From Methylotenera sp. L2L1 (lineage in GTDB: Bacteria > Pseudomonadota > Gammaproteobacteria > Burkholderiales > Methylophilaceae), in contig NZ_JQMG01000001.1 in NCBI RefSeq assembly GCF_000744605.1, forward strand, positions 496,001 to 560,000: DNA of 64,000 bases, in the 5' to 3' direction. Each line of letters begins with the position of its first letter. Position 1 is the first letter of the stretch. Shown in pieces: positions 26,951 to 34,393 of the stretch. Made by a program: the position numbers and the translations under genes. The notes under the pieces were generated by a model, which was not told where the DNA came from, did not search any database, and was given only the letters and a program-made list of their open reading frames with translations.

Positions 26951-27406
26951 ATGCTTAATCAACCTGTACCTGATTTCCAATTACCTGCTACTAGTGGAAA
27001 AACATTCCAACGTTCGGATTTCATAGGTAAGTACCTCGTTATTTACTTTTACCCAAAAGACTCTACGCCAGGGTGTACAACGCAAGGTATGCAGTTCAGA
27101 GATGCCTATGCTGATTTCCAAATAAAAAATACTGAAATATTTGGCATCTCACGTGACAGCCTAAAGTCACATGAAAACTTTAAAGCGAAATTTGATTTCC
27201 CTTTTGAGTTGTTAGCCGATACCGAAGAAGTCGCTTGCACACTGTTTAATGTCATCAAAATGAAAAACATGTATGGCAAACAGGTACGAGGCATTGAACG
27301 TAGTACGTTTATCATCGACGTAAATGGCGTTTTAATTAAAGAATGGCGTGGTGTTAAGGTAGATGGCCATGCAGCAGAGGTGTTAAGCTTTATAGGGTCA
27401 CTATAG
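26951..27406 (+). CDS. bcp: Peroxiredoxin, Bcp/PrxQ type
   Basis: A 151-residue peroxiredoxin: FYPKDSTPGCTTQGMQFRD with peroxidatic Cys42. The position five residues later, where many Bcp proteins have the resolving Cys, is Met, so this is either a one-Cys type or uses another Cys (for example in ACTLFN near residue 98). It reduces peroxides with thioredoxin or a similar donor; trxA lies 15 kb away. Single gene with an AT-rich leader. Confidence 0.93.
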   Translation: MLNQPVPDFQLPATSGKTFQRSDFIGKYLVIYFYPKDSTPGCTTQGMQFRDAYADFQIKNTEIFGISRDSLKSHENFKAKFDFPFELLADTEEVACTLFNVIKMKNMYGKQVRGIERSTFIIDVNGVLIKEWRGVKVDGHAAEVLSFIGSL

Positions 27407-27502
27407 TTTTAATAGCTGGTCAATCACGTAAGCAAATAGATTGATATGACACATAAAATTGAATATAAACATTTCAAAGCAACGTAATATGCATTTAGTA
27501 AG

Positions 27503-27568
27503 TTTTACTTAACCCAATTTTGCTTAACTTTAAGTATTTTGCTTAACTCAATTTTTGCTTAATTTTAG
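27503..27568. repeat. Four degenerate TTTTGCTTAA repeats upstream of the PhoH-like gene
   Basis: Four imperfect copies of TTTTGCTTAAC begin at about 27503, 27518, 27537 and 27553, at irregular 15-19 base spacing, in the leader of the gene at 27608. The irregular spacing and AT-rich unit suggest slippage or a regulatory cluster. It is not a CRISPR. Confidence 0.5.
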
Positions 27569-27607
27569 TTCAACTCCGTTACATTCATTACTATTAGAAA
27601 GTCTTTT

Positions 27608-29005
27608 ATGGCTAAAAAAGATACTGGCATATCCAAACTATTTGTTCTTGATACGAATGTACTCATGCATGACCCTTCTTCAGTGTTTAGGTTTGAAGAG
27701 CACGACATTTACCTGCCTATGGTCACATTGGAAGAGCTAGACAACAACAAAAAAGGACTTACAGAAGTTGCACGTAATGCACGCCAAGTCAGCCGCAGTT
27801 TAGAAGAAATTGTTGGCACAGACTTAACTAACTTAGAACTAGGATGCCCTTTATCACGTAACGGTAACAAGCAAGCTACCGGCCGCCTGTTTCTACAAAC
27901 AACGCAGCTACATTTGGATCTACCTGGGCTAGCTGGCAGCAAAGCAGATAACCAAATCATCAGTGTTGTCCTCTGCTTACAAAAACAGCACAGTAGTCGA
28001 CAAGTCATACTAGTCAGTAAAGATATCAATGTTCGGATTAAAGCGCGCGCCATGGGCGTATTGGCCGAAGACTACTTTAACGACAAAGTTTTAGAAGATA
28101 CCGACATTCTCTACAGTGGCATGAAAGAGTTGCCTGCGGACTTTTGGGATAAGCACAGTAAAGCAATGGAGTCGTGGCAAGAGTCTGGCCGCATGTTTTA
28201 TAGACTCACTGGCCCACTGTGCAAAACATTTTTAGTAAATGAGTTTGTTTATTACGAGTTTGAAAAACCATTCCATGCTATTGTGCGCAACATTGAGAAA
28301 GACACTGCGGTATTAGAGGTTGTTAAAGACCACCTTATACCAAAACATAATGTATGGGGTATCACCGCGCGTAACCGCGAGCAAAATTTTGCATTAAACC
28401 TACTCATGGATCCAGAAGTAGACTTTGTCTCTTTACTAGGACAAGCAGGTACAGGTAAAACACTGTTAACATTAGCGGCAGCACTTACCCAAGTATTGGA
28501 TAAAAAAATCTACTCTGAAATCATTATGACGCGCGTTACTGTCCCCGTTGGTGAAGACATCGGCTTCTTACCTGGTACAGAAGAGGAAAAAATGACGCCA
28601 TGGATGGGTGCTTTAGAAGACAACTTGGATGTACTGAACAAAAGCGATGAAGAGGCTGGTGATTGGGGTCGCGCTGCAACCCAAGACTTGATTCGCACAC
28701 GCATCAAGATTAAATCATTAAACTTCATGCGTGGCCGTACTTTCTTAAATAAGTTTTTAATTATTGATGAAGCGCAAAACTTGACGCCAAAACAAATGAA
28801 AACCCTGATTACCCGCGCAGGGCCTGGTACAAAAGTAGTTTGTTTGGGCAATATTGCACAAATCGACACCCCTTACTTAACCGAAGGTAGCTCAGGCCTC
28901 ACGTATGTGGTTGATCGTTTTAAAGGCTGGAACCACAACGGTCATATCACATTACAGCGTGGTGAGCGCTCGCGTCTGGCTGACTTTGCTGCGGAAATTT
29001 TATAG
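27608..29005 (+). CDS. PIN-PhoH fusion protein (PhoH2 type)
   Basis: A 465-residue protein: an N-terminal PIN nuclease domain (about 10-150) with FVLDTNVLMHDP and the acidic residues of VTLEELDN, joined to a PhoH ATPase (about 240-465) with Walker A GQAGTGKTLL and Walker B FLIIDEAQN. PhoH2 proteins from mycobacteria unwind and cut RNA; YlaK of Bacillus is related. The usual phoH-ybeY pair is not here, so this is the stand-alone PhoH2 kind. A start at ATG 27608 is reasonable, with AGAAAG upstream. Confidence 0.9.
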   Translation: MAKKDTGISKLFVLDTNVLMHDPSSVFRFEEHDIYLPMVTLEELDNNKKGLTEVARNARQVSRSLEEIVGTDLTNLELGCPLSRNGNKQATGRLFLQTTQLHLDLPGLAGSKADNQIISVVLCLQKQHSSRQVILVSKDINVRIKARAMGVLAEDYFNDKVLEDTDILYSGMKELPADFWDKHSKAMESWQESGRMFYRLTGPLCKTFLVNEFVYYEFEKPFHAIVRNIEKDTAVLEVVKDHLIPKHNVWGITARNREQNFALNLLMDPEVDFVSLLGQAGTGKTLLTLAAALTQVLDKKIYSEIIMTRVTVPVGEDIGFLPGTEEEKMTPWMGALEDNLDVLNKSDEEAGDWGRAATQDLIRTRIKIKSLNFMRGRTFLNKFLIIDEAQNLTPKQMKTLITRAGPGTKVVCLGNIAQIDTPYLTEGSSGLTYVVDRFKGWNHNGHITLQRGERSRLADFAAEIL

Positions 29006-29072
29006 GCTTATCCATGATGTGTAATTTTATGCTTGACGAACTGTACGTACGTTTCACTAAAGGTAACTTCTA

Positions 29073-30239
29073 ATGCATATGTGTAAAGGTTTTTACACCT
29101 TACTCACCGCACAGTTTTTATCCGCTCTGGCTGACAACGCACTGCTGTTCGCGGCTATCGCACTACTTGCCCAAATAAACTCACCCGATTGGCATACGCC
29201 ATTGCTACAGCAGTTTTTTGTGATTTCCTACATTGTGCTTGCACCCTTTGTAGGCTCATTTGCTGATGCATTGCCTAAAGGCCGGGTGATGTTTATTGCC
29301 AATGCCATTAAATTCATCGGCAGTCTTGCCATGTTGGTAGGCATGCCGCCGCTGTATGCTTATGGCATTGTGGGTATTGGTGCAGCTGCATACTCACCAG
29401 CTAAATATGGCATATTGACAGAGCTACTTCCCCCCGAAAAGTTAGTCAGCGCTAATGGCTGGATGGAAGGCTCTACTGTCATTGCAATCATTTTAGGCGC
29501 GTTGCTAGGTGGTAGCATGGCAAGTCACGACCCTTCTTTTGCAATGATTATCATCACCTTACTGTATATGGTCGCGTCAGTATTTAATATTTACATCCCT
29601 AAACTGCCAATCGATCACAAACTACCAAAGAAAAATCCTGTATTCATGCTTTACGATTTCTGGCAATCATTCAAAGCTTTATGGGTAGATACGCGCGGAC
29701 AGGTCTCGCTTGCAGTCACAACATTATTTTGGGGTGCTGGCGCTACATTACGGCTCGTTGTCATTGCCTGGGCGGCAAGCGCCCTTAATTTTGGCCTAGA
29801 ACAAGCCACTCAACTGATGGCGATACTAGCTGTTGGCATTGCGGCAGGCTCTGTCGTTGCTGCACGCTATATTAAATTAGAAGAATCAACCAAAGTACTT
29901 CCTGCCGGCATCGTCATGGGCTTACTGGTTGTCGCCATGGCTTTTGTACAGCATTGGCAGCTAGCTGTCATATTGCTGTTTGTCATCGGTGCGCTTGCAG
30001 GGTTCTTTGTAGTACCATTAAATGCATTACTACAGCATCGTGGGCATGAGCTGATTGGTGCTGGCCACTCAATTGCCGTTCAGAACTTCAACGAACACAT
30101 CGGCATCTTACTCATGTTAGGTGCTTACTTGTTGATGGTAAAGGCTAACCTACACATAAATATTATCGTGATTATATTTGGTGTATTTGTGAGCTTATGT
30201 ATGATGGCCATCAACAAACGCTACAAGTATCTCAATTAA
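29073..30239 (+). CDS. lplT: Lysophospholipid transporter LplT-like (MFS)
   Basis: A 388-residue major-facilitator protein with about 11-12 membrane segments: FYTLLTAQFLSALADNALLFA at the start, FVGSFADALPKGRVMFIAN, GIGAAAYSPAKYGILTELLP, NGWMEGSTV, and VVPLNALLQHRGHELIGAG. This matches LplT, which flips lysophospholipids inward for re-acylation by Aas. In many genomes lplT is beside or fused to aas; no aas is seen here. It ends at a strong bidirectional terminator shared with ndh. Confidence 0.88.
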   Translation: MHMCKGFYTLLTAQFLSALADNALLFAAIALLAQINSPDWHTPLLQQFFVISYIVLAPFVGSFADALPKGRVMFIANAIKFIGSLAMLVGMPPLYAYGIVGIGAAAYSPAKYGILTELLPPEKLVSANGWMEGSTVIAIILGALLGGSMASHDPSFAMIIITLLYMVASVFNIYIPKLPIDHKLPKKNPVFMLYDFWQSFKALWVDTRGQVSLAVTTLFWGAGATLRLVVIAWAASALNFGLEQATQLMAILAVGIAAGSVVAARYIKLEESTKVLPAGIVMGLLVVAMAFVQHWQLAVILLFVIGALAGFFVVPLNALLQHRGHELIGAGHSIAVQNFNEHIGILLMLGAYLLMVKANLHINIIVIIFGVFVSLCMMAINKRYKYLN

Positions 30240-30279
30240 TAATCAAACAATCGCCTGCGATACACTTGCCGTACAAATA

Positions 30280-30314
30280 AAAACGGATGAGCGCAATATC
30301 CGCCCATCCGTTTT
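30280..30314. terminator. Bidirectional terminator between lplT and ndh
   Basis: AAAACGGATG and CATCCGTTTT pair perfectly around a 15-base loop with A- and T-runs on both sides. It lies between two convergent genes. Confidence 0.88.
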
Positions 30315-30341
30315 ATCAATGCATTACTTATTGCAGCATAA

Positions 30342-31679
30342 TTAATGCAGTTTTACATGCGCCTCTGTGCGCCTTGCTATCATTCTCGCAAGCGTCTGTA
30401 ATGCCATGCTCCAAAATCCGTGCAAAGCCATCAAATGTAGCTTATAGAGTGATTGATACATCGTACGTGCTATCAATCCTTCAATAAACAAGCTGCCACC
30501 TGACAACGCGCCCATCAAATTACCAACGGTAGTATAGTTGCCTAAATTAACGAGTGACCCATAGTCCCGGTAAGCGAACTCCGGTAAATCTGTTTTTCCC
30601 GCGACCCGGTATTTTAATGTTTTAACTAACATGCTCGCCTGCTGATGTGCAGATTGCGCACGTGGCGGCACTGTCACATCCTGACCATGTCCTACCCAAG
30701 GACATGCAGCACAATCACCAAAAGCAAATATATTGTCATCTAATGTGGTTTGTAAACTAGGTTTAACGATTAACTGGTTAATCCGATTAGTTGCCAAACC
30801 ATCAATTTCACGCAAGAAATCAGGCGCTTTAATACCAGCAGCCCAAACTACCAACGCTGATGGAATGAAGCGGCCACTATGCGTTTGCACGCCTTTGCTG
30901 GTCACTTCAGTCACGCGCTCACCCATATATAAGTGCACGCGTAATTTTCTTAATTCAACATCAACAGAGTTAGAAAGCTTAGCCGGCAGCGCTGGCAATA
31001 CACGATCGCTAGCTTCAATTAAAGAGATTTTCACATCACGGTCTGGATCAATCTTATCAAGACCGTAAGCGGCTAATTCTCGCGTTGTATTATGCAACTC
31101 CGCAGAGAGCTCAACCCCAGTTGCACCAGCACCAACAATCACCACTTCTAATTGCCCAGCCTGTACCGGCTCCGCCTGAGTCTGCGCCCGCAATAATGCG
31201 TTGTGTAAGCGCCTATGGAATTTTTCAGCCTGGTCTTGAGTATCAAGGGCGATAGAGTGCTCACGCGCACCTTTCACGCCAAAATCGTTGGTAGTACTAC
31301 CTACGGCAATCACCAAAGTATCATACGGAATCGTGCGACGTGGGATAACCTCAACACCATCCTCGTCATAGTTAGGCGCGATTGTAATTTCCTTGTTAGC
31401 TCTATCTAGACTGTCCATGCTGCCAAGTCGGAATTTAAAATGATGCCAATGGGCCTGAGCGATATAGACCAGCTCATGCTTTTCTGGGTTCATACTTCCT
31501 GCCGCAATTTCATGCAACAATGGCTTCCAGACATGCGTCTTTGATTTATCAACCAAAGTAATCTCTGCTTTACCTTTGCGTCCCAAACTATCACCTAATT
31601 TGGTCGCCAACTCCAAACCGCCTGCTCCACCACCTACGATGACGATTCGATGCAGCTGCTCTGTTCCCACTTTACCCAT
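30342..31679 (-). CDS. ndh: Type II NADH:quinone oxidoreductase
   Basis: NDH-2 passes electrons from NADH to quinone without pumping protons. The 445-residue protein has two dinucleotide-binding folds: RIVIVGGGAGGLELATKLG near the start (FAD) and LEVVIVGAGATGVELSAEL near 180 (NADH), plus NIFAFGDCAACPW and a C-terminal amphipathic membrane anchor. The ATG at 31679 is chosen because AGGGAG lies seven bases upstream; an earlier TTG at 31721 would fall inside the terminator hairpin. It could reoxidise NADH made by the Fds formate dehydrogenase. Confidence 0.94.
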   Translation of the reverse strand: MGKVGTEQLHRIVIVGGGAGGLELATKLGDSLGRKGKAEITLVDKSKTHVWKPLLHEIAAGSMNPEKHELVYIAQAHWHHFKFRLGSMDSLDRANKEITIAPNYDEDGVEVIPRRTIPYDTLVIAVGSTTNDFGVKGAREHSIALDTQDQAEKFHRRLHNALLRAQTQAEPVQAGQLEVVIVGAGATGVELSAELHNTTRELAAYGLDKIDPDRDVKISLIEASDRVLPALPAKLSNSVDVELRKLRVHLYMGERVTEVTSKGVQTHSGRFIPSALVVWAAGIKAPDFLREIDGLATNRINQLIVKPSLQTTLDDNIFAFGDCAACPWVGHGQDVTVPPRAQSAHQQASMLVKTLKYRVAGKTDLPEFAYRDYGSLVNLGNYTTVGNLMGALSGGSLFIEGLIARTMYQSLYKLHLMALHGFWSMALQTLARMIARRTEAHVKLH

Positions 31680-31720
31680 TGCGCACTCCCTACACTCACT
31701 TTTATTAAACACTGAAAACA

Positions 31721-31754
31721 AAAAAACGCTTACTGAATATCAGTAAGCGTTTTT
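31721..31754 (-). terminator. Strong terminator downstream of the lipoprotein cytochrome gene
   Basis: AACGCTTACTG and CAGTAAGCGTT pair perfectly around AATAT with long A/T runs on both sides. On the minus strand it ends the cytochrome transcript before ndh begins. Confidence 0.92.
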
Positions 31755-31769
31755 ATATCTTAATATAAC

Positions 31770-32297
31770 TTACTCGTTTCCAGTGATCGCTGAATTACTA
31801 CGAATCCATGCAATAACTTTTAATACTTCATCTGGCTTTAAACCATCAGGTGGATCAGCCTGCATCAGGCCAAAACCTTTTGCACCCATGCCACCGTTAG
31901 TGCCATGCCAAATGGTTTCAAACATACCTTTATTGGTCGCATTTTTTGCATACTTAAAGTTTGGACCCTGCAAGCCTGGCGCAACAGCACCTTCGCCGTG
32001 GCCACCATGACATGCTACGCATGAATATAAGTTAAACTTCTTTTTACCCGCTTGTATTTCTGCTTCAACACCAATATAAGGATTCTTACCAGTGGCAATA
32101 AACTCTTTTGCTGCAGGTGTATCAAACAACTTGGCGTCAATTTTTAATGGTGAACCGTCTTGGGTTGTGACTAAATCAATCATCTTGATTTCTGCATCAG
32201 ATCCCGCAGAAGCACCAGCCCCTTTAGATCCAGAGTCTTGGCCACATGCGGCTAGCATTGCAATGAACGCAACTAAAAATAAATGTTTATTCATCAT
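31770..32297 (-). CDS. XoxG-like c-type cytochrome, lipoprotein form
   Basis: A 175-residue mono-haem cytochrome c: lipoprotein signal 1-18 ending LAAC, a Gly/Ser-rich linker, haem motif CVACH followed by GGHGEGAVAPGLQGP, and the axial-Met region GTNGGMGAKGFGLM. From residue 40 on it closely parallels the next gene upstream (xoxG), including LFDTP..K.F.ATGKNPYIG and the end SNS.I.GNE. It is thus a duplicate with a membrane anchor instead of a cleaved signal. It lies between two terminators and so has its own transcript. It probably moves electrons in the XoxF pathway; this is inferred. Confidence 0.87.
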   Translation of the reverse strand: MMNKHLFLVAFIAMLAACGQDSGSKGAGASAGSDAEIKMIDLVTTQDGSPLKIDAKLFDTPAAKEFIATGKNPYIGVEAEIQAGKKKFNLYSCVACHGGHGEGAVAPGLQGPNFKYAKNATNKGMFETIWHGTNGGMGAKGFGLMQADPPDGLKPDEVLKVIAWIRSNSAITGNE

Positions 32298-32347
32298 TCA
32301 CTCTATCTATTATAAAAAGTTTAATAATAACGCATTTATGCTGTAAT

Positions 32348-32377
32348 AAAAAACGGTCGCGATTGCGACCGTTTTTT
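32348..32377 (-). terminator. Strong terminator downstream of xoxG
   Basis: AAAAAACGGTCGC and GCGACCGTTTTTT pair perfectly around GATT. It separates the two cytochrome genes. Confidence 0.93.
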
Positions 32378-32396
32378 ATTAGATAAACACAACTAA

Positions 32397-32900
32397 TTAT
32401 TCATTACCGTTAATTTTGCTATTGCTACGAATAAACGCAATCACTTTTAATAAATCATCAGGTTTCAAACCTTCAGTTGGATCTTCCGGAACCATTAAGC
32501 CTAGACCTTTAGCACCCATACCGCCGTTAGTGCCATGCCAAATCGTTTCAAACATACCTTTGTTTGTTAGATTTTTAGCATATTTCATTGTAGCGCCTGT
32601 CAAACCTGGGGCAATAGCACCTTCACCATGGCCACCATGACATGCATTACATGAGTATAGGTTGAATTTCTTTTTACCAGCTTTAATAGCAGCTTCATTA
32701 CCAATGTATGGGTTTTTGCCAGTTGCTAAGAATTGCTTAGCTTCTGGGGTATCAAATAATTCTTTTTTAATATTTAAAGGTGCGCCATCTTGCGTTGCTA
32801 CTAGGTTAATGTCTGCAGCTTGCACATTTACAGATACTAAACCTGTTAATGCCAACATAGAAACTAATAATGTTGACGCTAAAGTTTTATTGCCTAACAT
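32397..32900 (-). CDS. xoxG: Cytochrome c XoxG (cytochrome cL-type electron acceptor of XoxF)
   Basis: A 167-residue soluble periplasmic cytochrome: signal peptide 1-28 (cut after VQA), haem motif CNACH with GGHGEGAIAPGLTGA, and GTNGGMGAKGLGLM carrying the likely axial Met. XoxG takes electrons from the lanthanide methanol dehydrogenase XoxF. It sits in the xoxF-xoxJ-xoxG order known from methylotrophs, downstream of xoxJ by 131 bases, with GGAG seven bases before the ATG. That gap has no terminator, so co-transcription with xoxJ is possible. Confidence 0.92.
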   Translation of the reverse strand: MLGNKTLASTLLVSMLALTGLVSVNVQAADINLVATQDGAPLNIKKELFDTPEAKQFLATGKNPYIGNEAAIKAGKKKFNLYSCNACHGGHGEGAIAPGLTGATMKYAKNLTNKGMFETIWHGTNGGMGAKGLGLMVPEDPTEGLKPDDLLKVIAFIRSNSKINGNE

Positions 32901-33031
32901 GTTATCTCCTAATTTAATTCACATGAAATGAGTTACGTCTTATTCATGCTAAGCGCATTCGTCAACGTACGATCATTTAACGTAGTTATTTATATATCGG
33001 TTGACTTAACAACGCAAAATAAGCGCGTATT

Positions 33032-33949
33032 TTACTCTGTTTTTGGGATTGCGTCACCGCGAGTTTCTTTATTAACTTCTTTTCCTTTGCGATAAACTTT
33101 CATAATGCTATCGCCATCAACAACAGCCATATGTGGAATACCGTAATCATCTAGAATCTTGTTAATTTTATCTTTGTTTCTTTCCAGTGCGCCTTCAATC
33201 ATCGCTAAGCGCTCTTTATCAGACTTACGTACACCGATTGAAATATTCCAGTTAGTTTTACCCTTAGCGTTGACCAACTCGTAGTCAGGCACCATCACAA
33301 CCTCTAACGGCTCTTTTGATTGTTTAGCGAAATAGCCCCCAATTGGACCCCACATAATGGCTACGTCGATTTCACCCGCTAACAAATCATCAATCAAATA
33401 ACTTGGTGGCAAGTTTAAATCACGCTGCATGCGATATGGTCTTGCATTAGGCATCAAGCCATAATCATTCAATGCAATCGTCGCTGGACTTTGGCCAACG
33501 ATACCAATCGTTGCTTTTTTAAGATCAGGACTATCCCAGCCTGTAATTTTCATACCGCTGCTTTTTTTGTAAATAAACACATGACCTGCGCGGTAATAAG
33601 GTTTTGATGTTCTCAATGCATCGTAATCTGAGGTTGTGCCCATAATCACATCGCATTTTTTTGCACTTAAGGTGTTTCTAATAAAACCCATTCTGTCGTA
33701 CCAGAAGGTATAAGCCAGTTTTTTATTTAAATCTTGCGCCAACACTTCAGCAATCTTATTTTCAAACCCTTCTAATTTGCTATTTGAATAGGGTAAGTTA
33801 TCTTGGTCTGCACAGACTTTAAATTCGGTGCCATCATCTACACGTTGTACTTCACCAGCCCTGCCTGAAGAGTAATAATCTTCAGCTTGTACATTACCTA
33901 CTGTAAGAAAACCTATGAAAAGACCAAGCAATTTCATTCTTTTAAACAT
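33032..33949 (-). CDS. xoxJ: XoxJ, periplasmic solute-binding-type partner of XoxF
   Basis: A 305-residue periplasmic protein with a signal peptide (1-22) and a family 3 solute-binding fold: FKVCADQDNLPYSNSKLEGFENKIAEVLA, then CDVIMGTTSDYDALRTSKPYYRAGHVF and IDVAIMWGPIGGYFA. MxaJ and XoxJ are binding-protein relatives that accompany methanol dehydrogenase instead of a transporter; XoxJ is thought to help mature or activate XoxF. No ABC transporter genes are near. The ATG at 33949 has AAGGAAT upstream. Confidence 0.93.
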   Translation of the reverse strand: MFKRMKLLGLFIGFLTVGNVQAEDYYSSGRAGEVQRVDDGTEFKVCADQDNLPYSNSKLEGFENKIAEVLAQDLNKKLAYTFWYDRMGFIRNTLSAKKCDVIMGTTSDYDALRTSKPYYRAGHVFIYKKSSGMKITGWDSPDLKKATIGIVGQSPATIALNDYGLMPNARPYRMQRDLNLPPSYLIDDLLAGEIDVAIMWGPIGGYFAKQSKEPLEVVMVPDYELVNAKGKTNWNISIGVRKSDKERLAMIEGALERNKDKINKILDDYGIPHMAVVDGDSIMKVYRKGKEVNKETRGDAIPKTE

Positions 33950-34393
33950 TTTTATTCCTTATCATAAAAATGCGGCCTCTACTTCACCGCGCTTAGTAAT
34001 AGAGTATTAACTTAATTAAAAGTTCTACCTATTAAGACCCACAAAACCGACATACGACTATACAGGATAGCCTGACCATGAAACAGCAGATTTTCATGAA
34101 TTTGACACAAATCATGACCGATTTTCATCGCCATCCTCACCTGCTAACAAAGTGACAAACCAACCAAGTAAGCTTAGTTAAATTAAGCCGCTTACGCTGT
34201 GAAATCGAAACATTCTTAATCGAAAAACGAACGCTTGGACCTATTGAACGTTCGTTGATAGTTACTAATAAGATTTATATCTGAACGCTTGCTCAATAAA
34301 AAAACACCCCGACAAGTCGGGGTGTTTTTATTTACTACGTTTAGTACTAGCTTACGTTATTAGCTAATAATTTTATTGTTTTTCAACAATTAA
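33950..34393. other. Spacer between xoxF and xoxJ with repeats and a terminator
   Basis: No gene is seen. It holds the xoxF terminator (34300-34329), a perfect 8-bp inverted pair AACGAACG / CGTTCGTT (34226-34256), and two direct copies of GATTTTCAT 31 bp apart (34089-34097 and 34120-34128). The repeats lie 140-180 bases upstream of xoxJ, where an activator site could be. A 25-codon frame beginning at 34078 is not convincing as a gene. Confidence 0.5.
34300..34329 (-). terminator. Strong terminator downstream of xoxF
   Basis: AAAAACACCCCGAC and GTCGGGGTGTTTTT pair perfectly over 14 bp around AA. It follows the xoxF stop by about 65 bases and should largely isolate xoxF from xoxJ. Confidence 0.94.

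Noticed and set aside
27503-27568. Possible CRISPR-like repeats
   Set aside because: Units are about 11 bases, imperfect and unevenly spaced, with no cas genes.
31680-31721. Longer ndh start at TTG 31721
   Set aside because: It lies in the terminator hairpin, while ATG 31679 has AGGGAG at a good distance.
34078-34155. 25-codon frame between xoxF and xoxJ as a PqqA-like peptide
   Set aside because: It lacks the Glu-x-x-x-Tyr of PqqA and any ribosome site.
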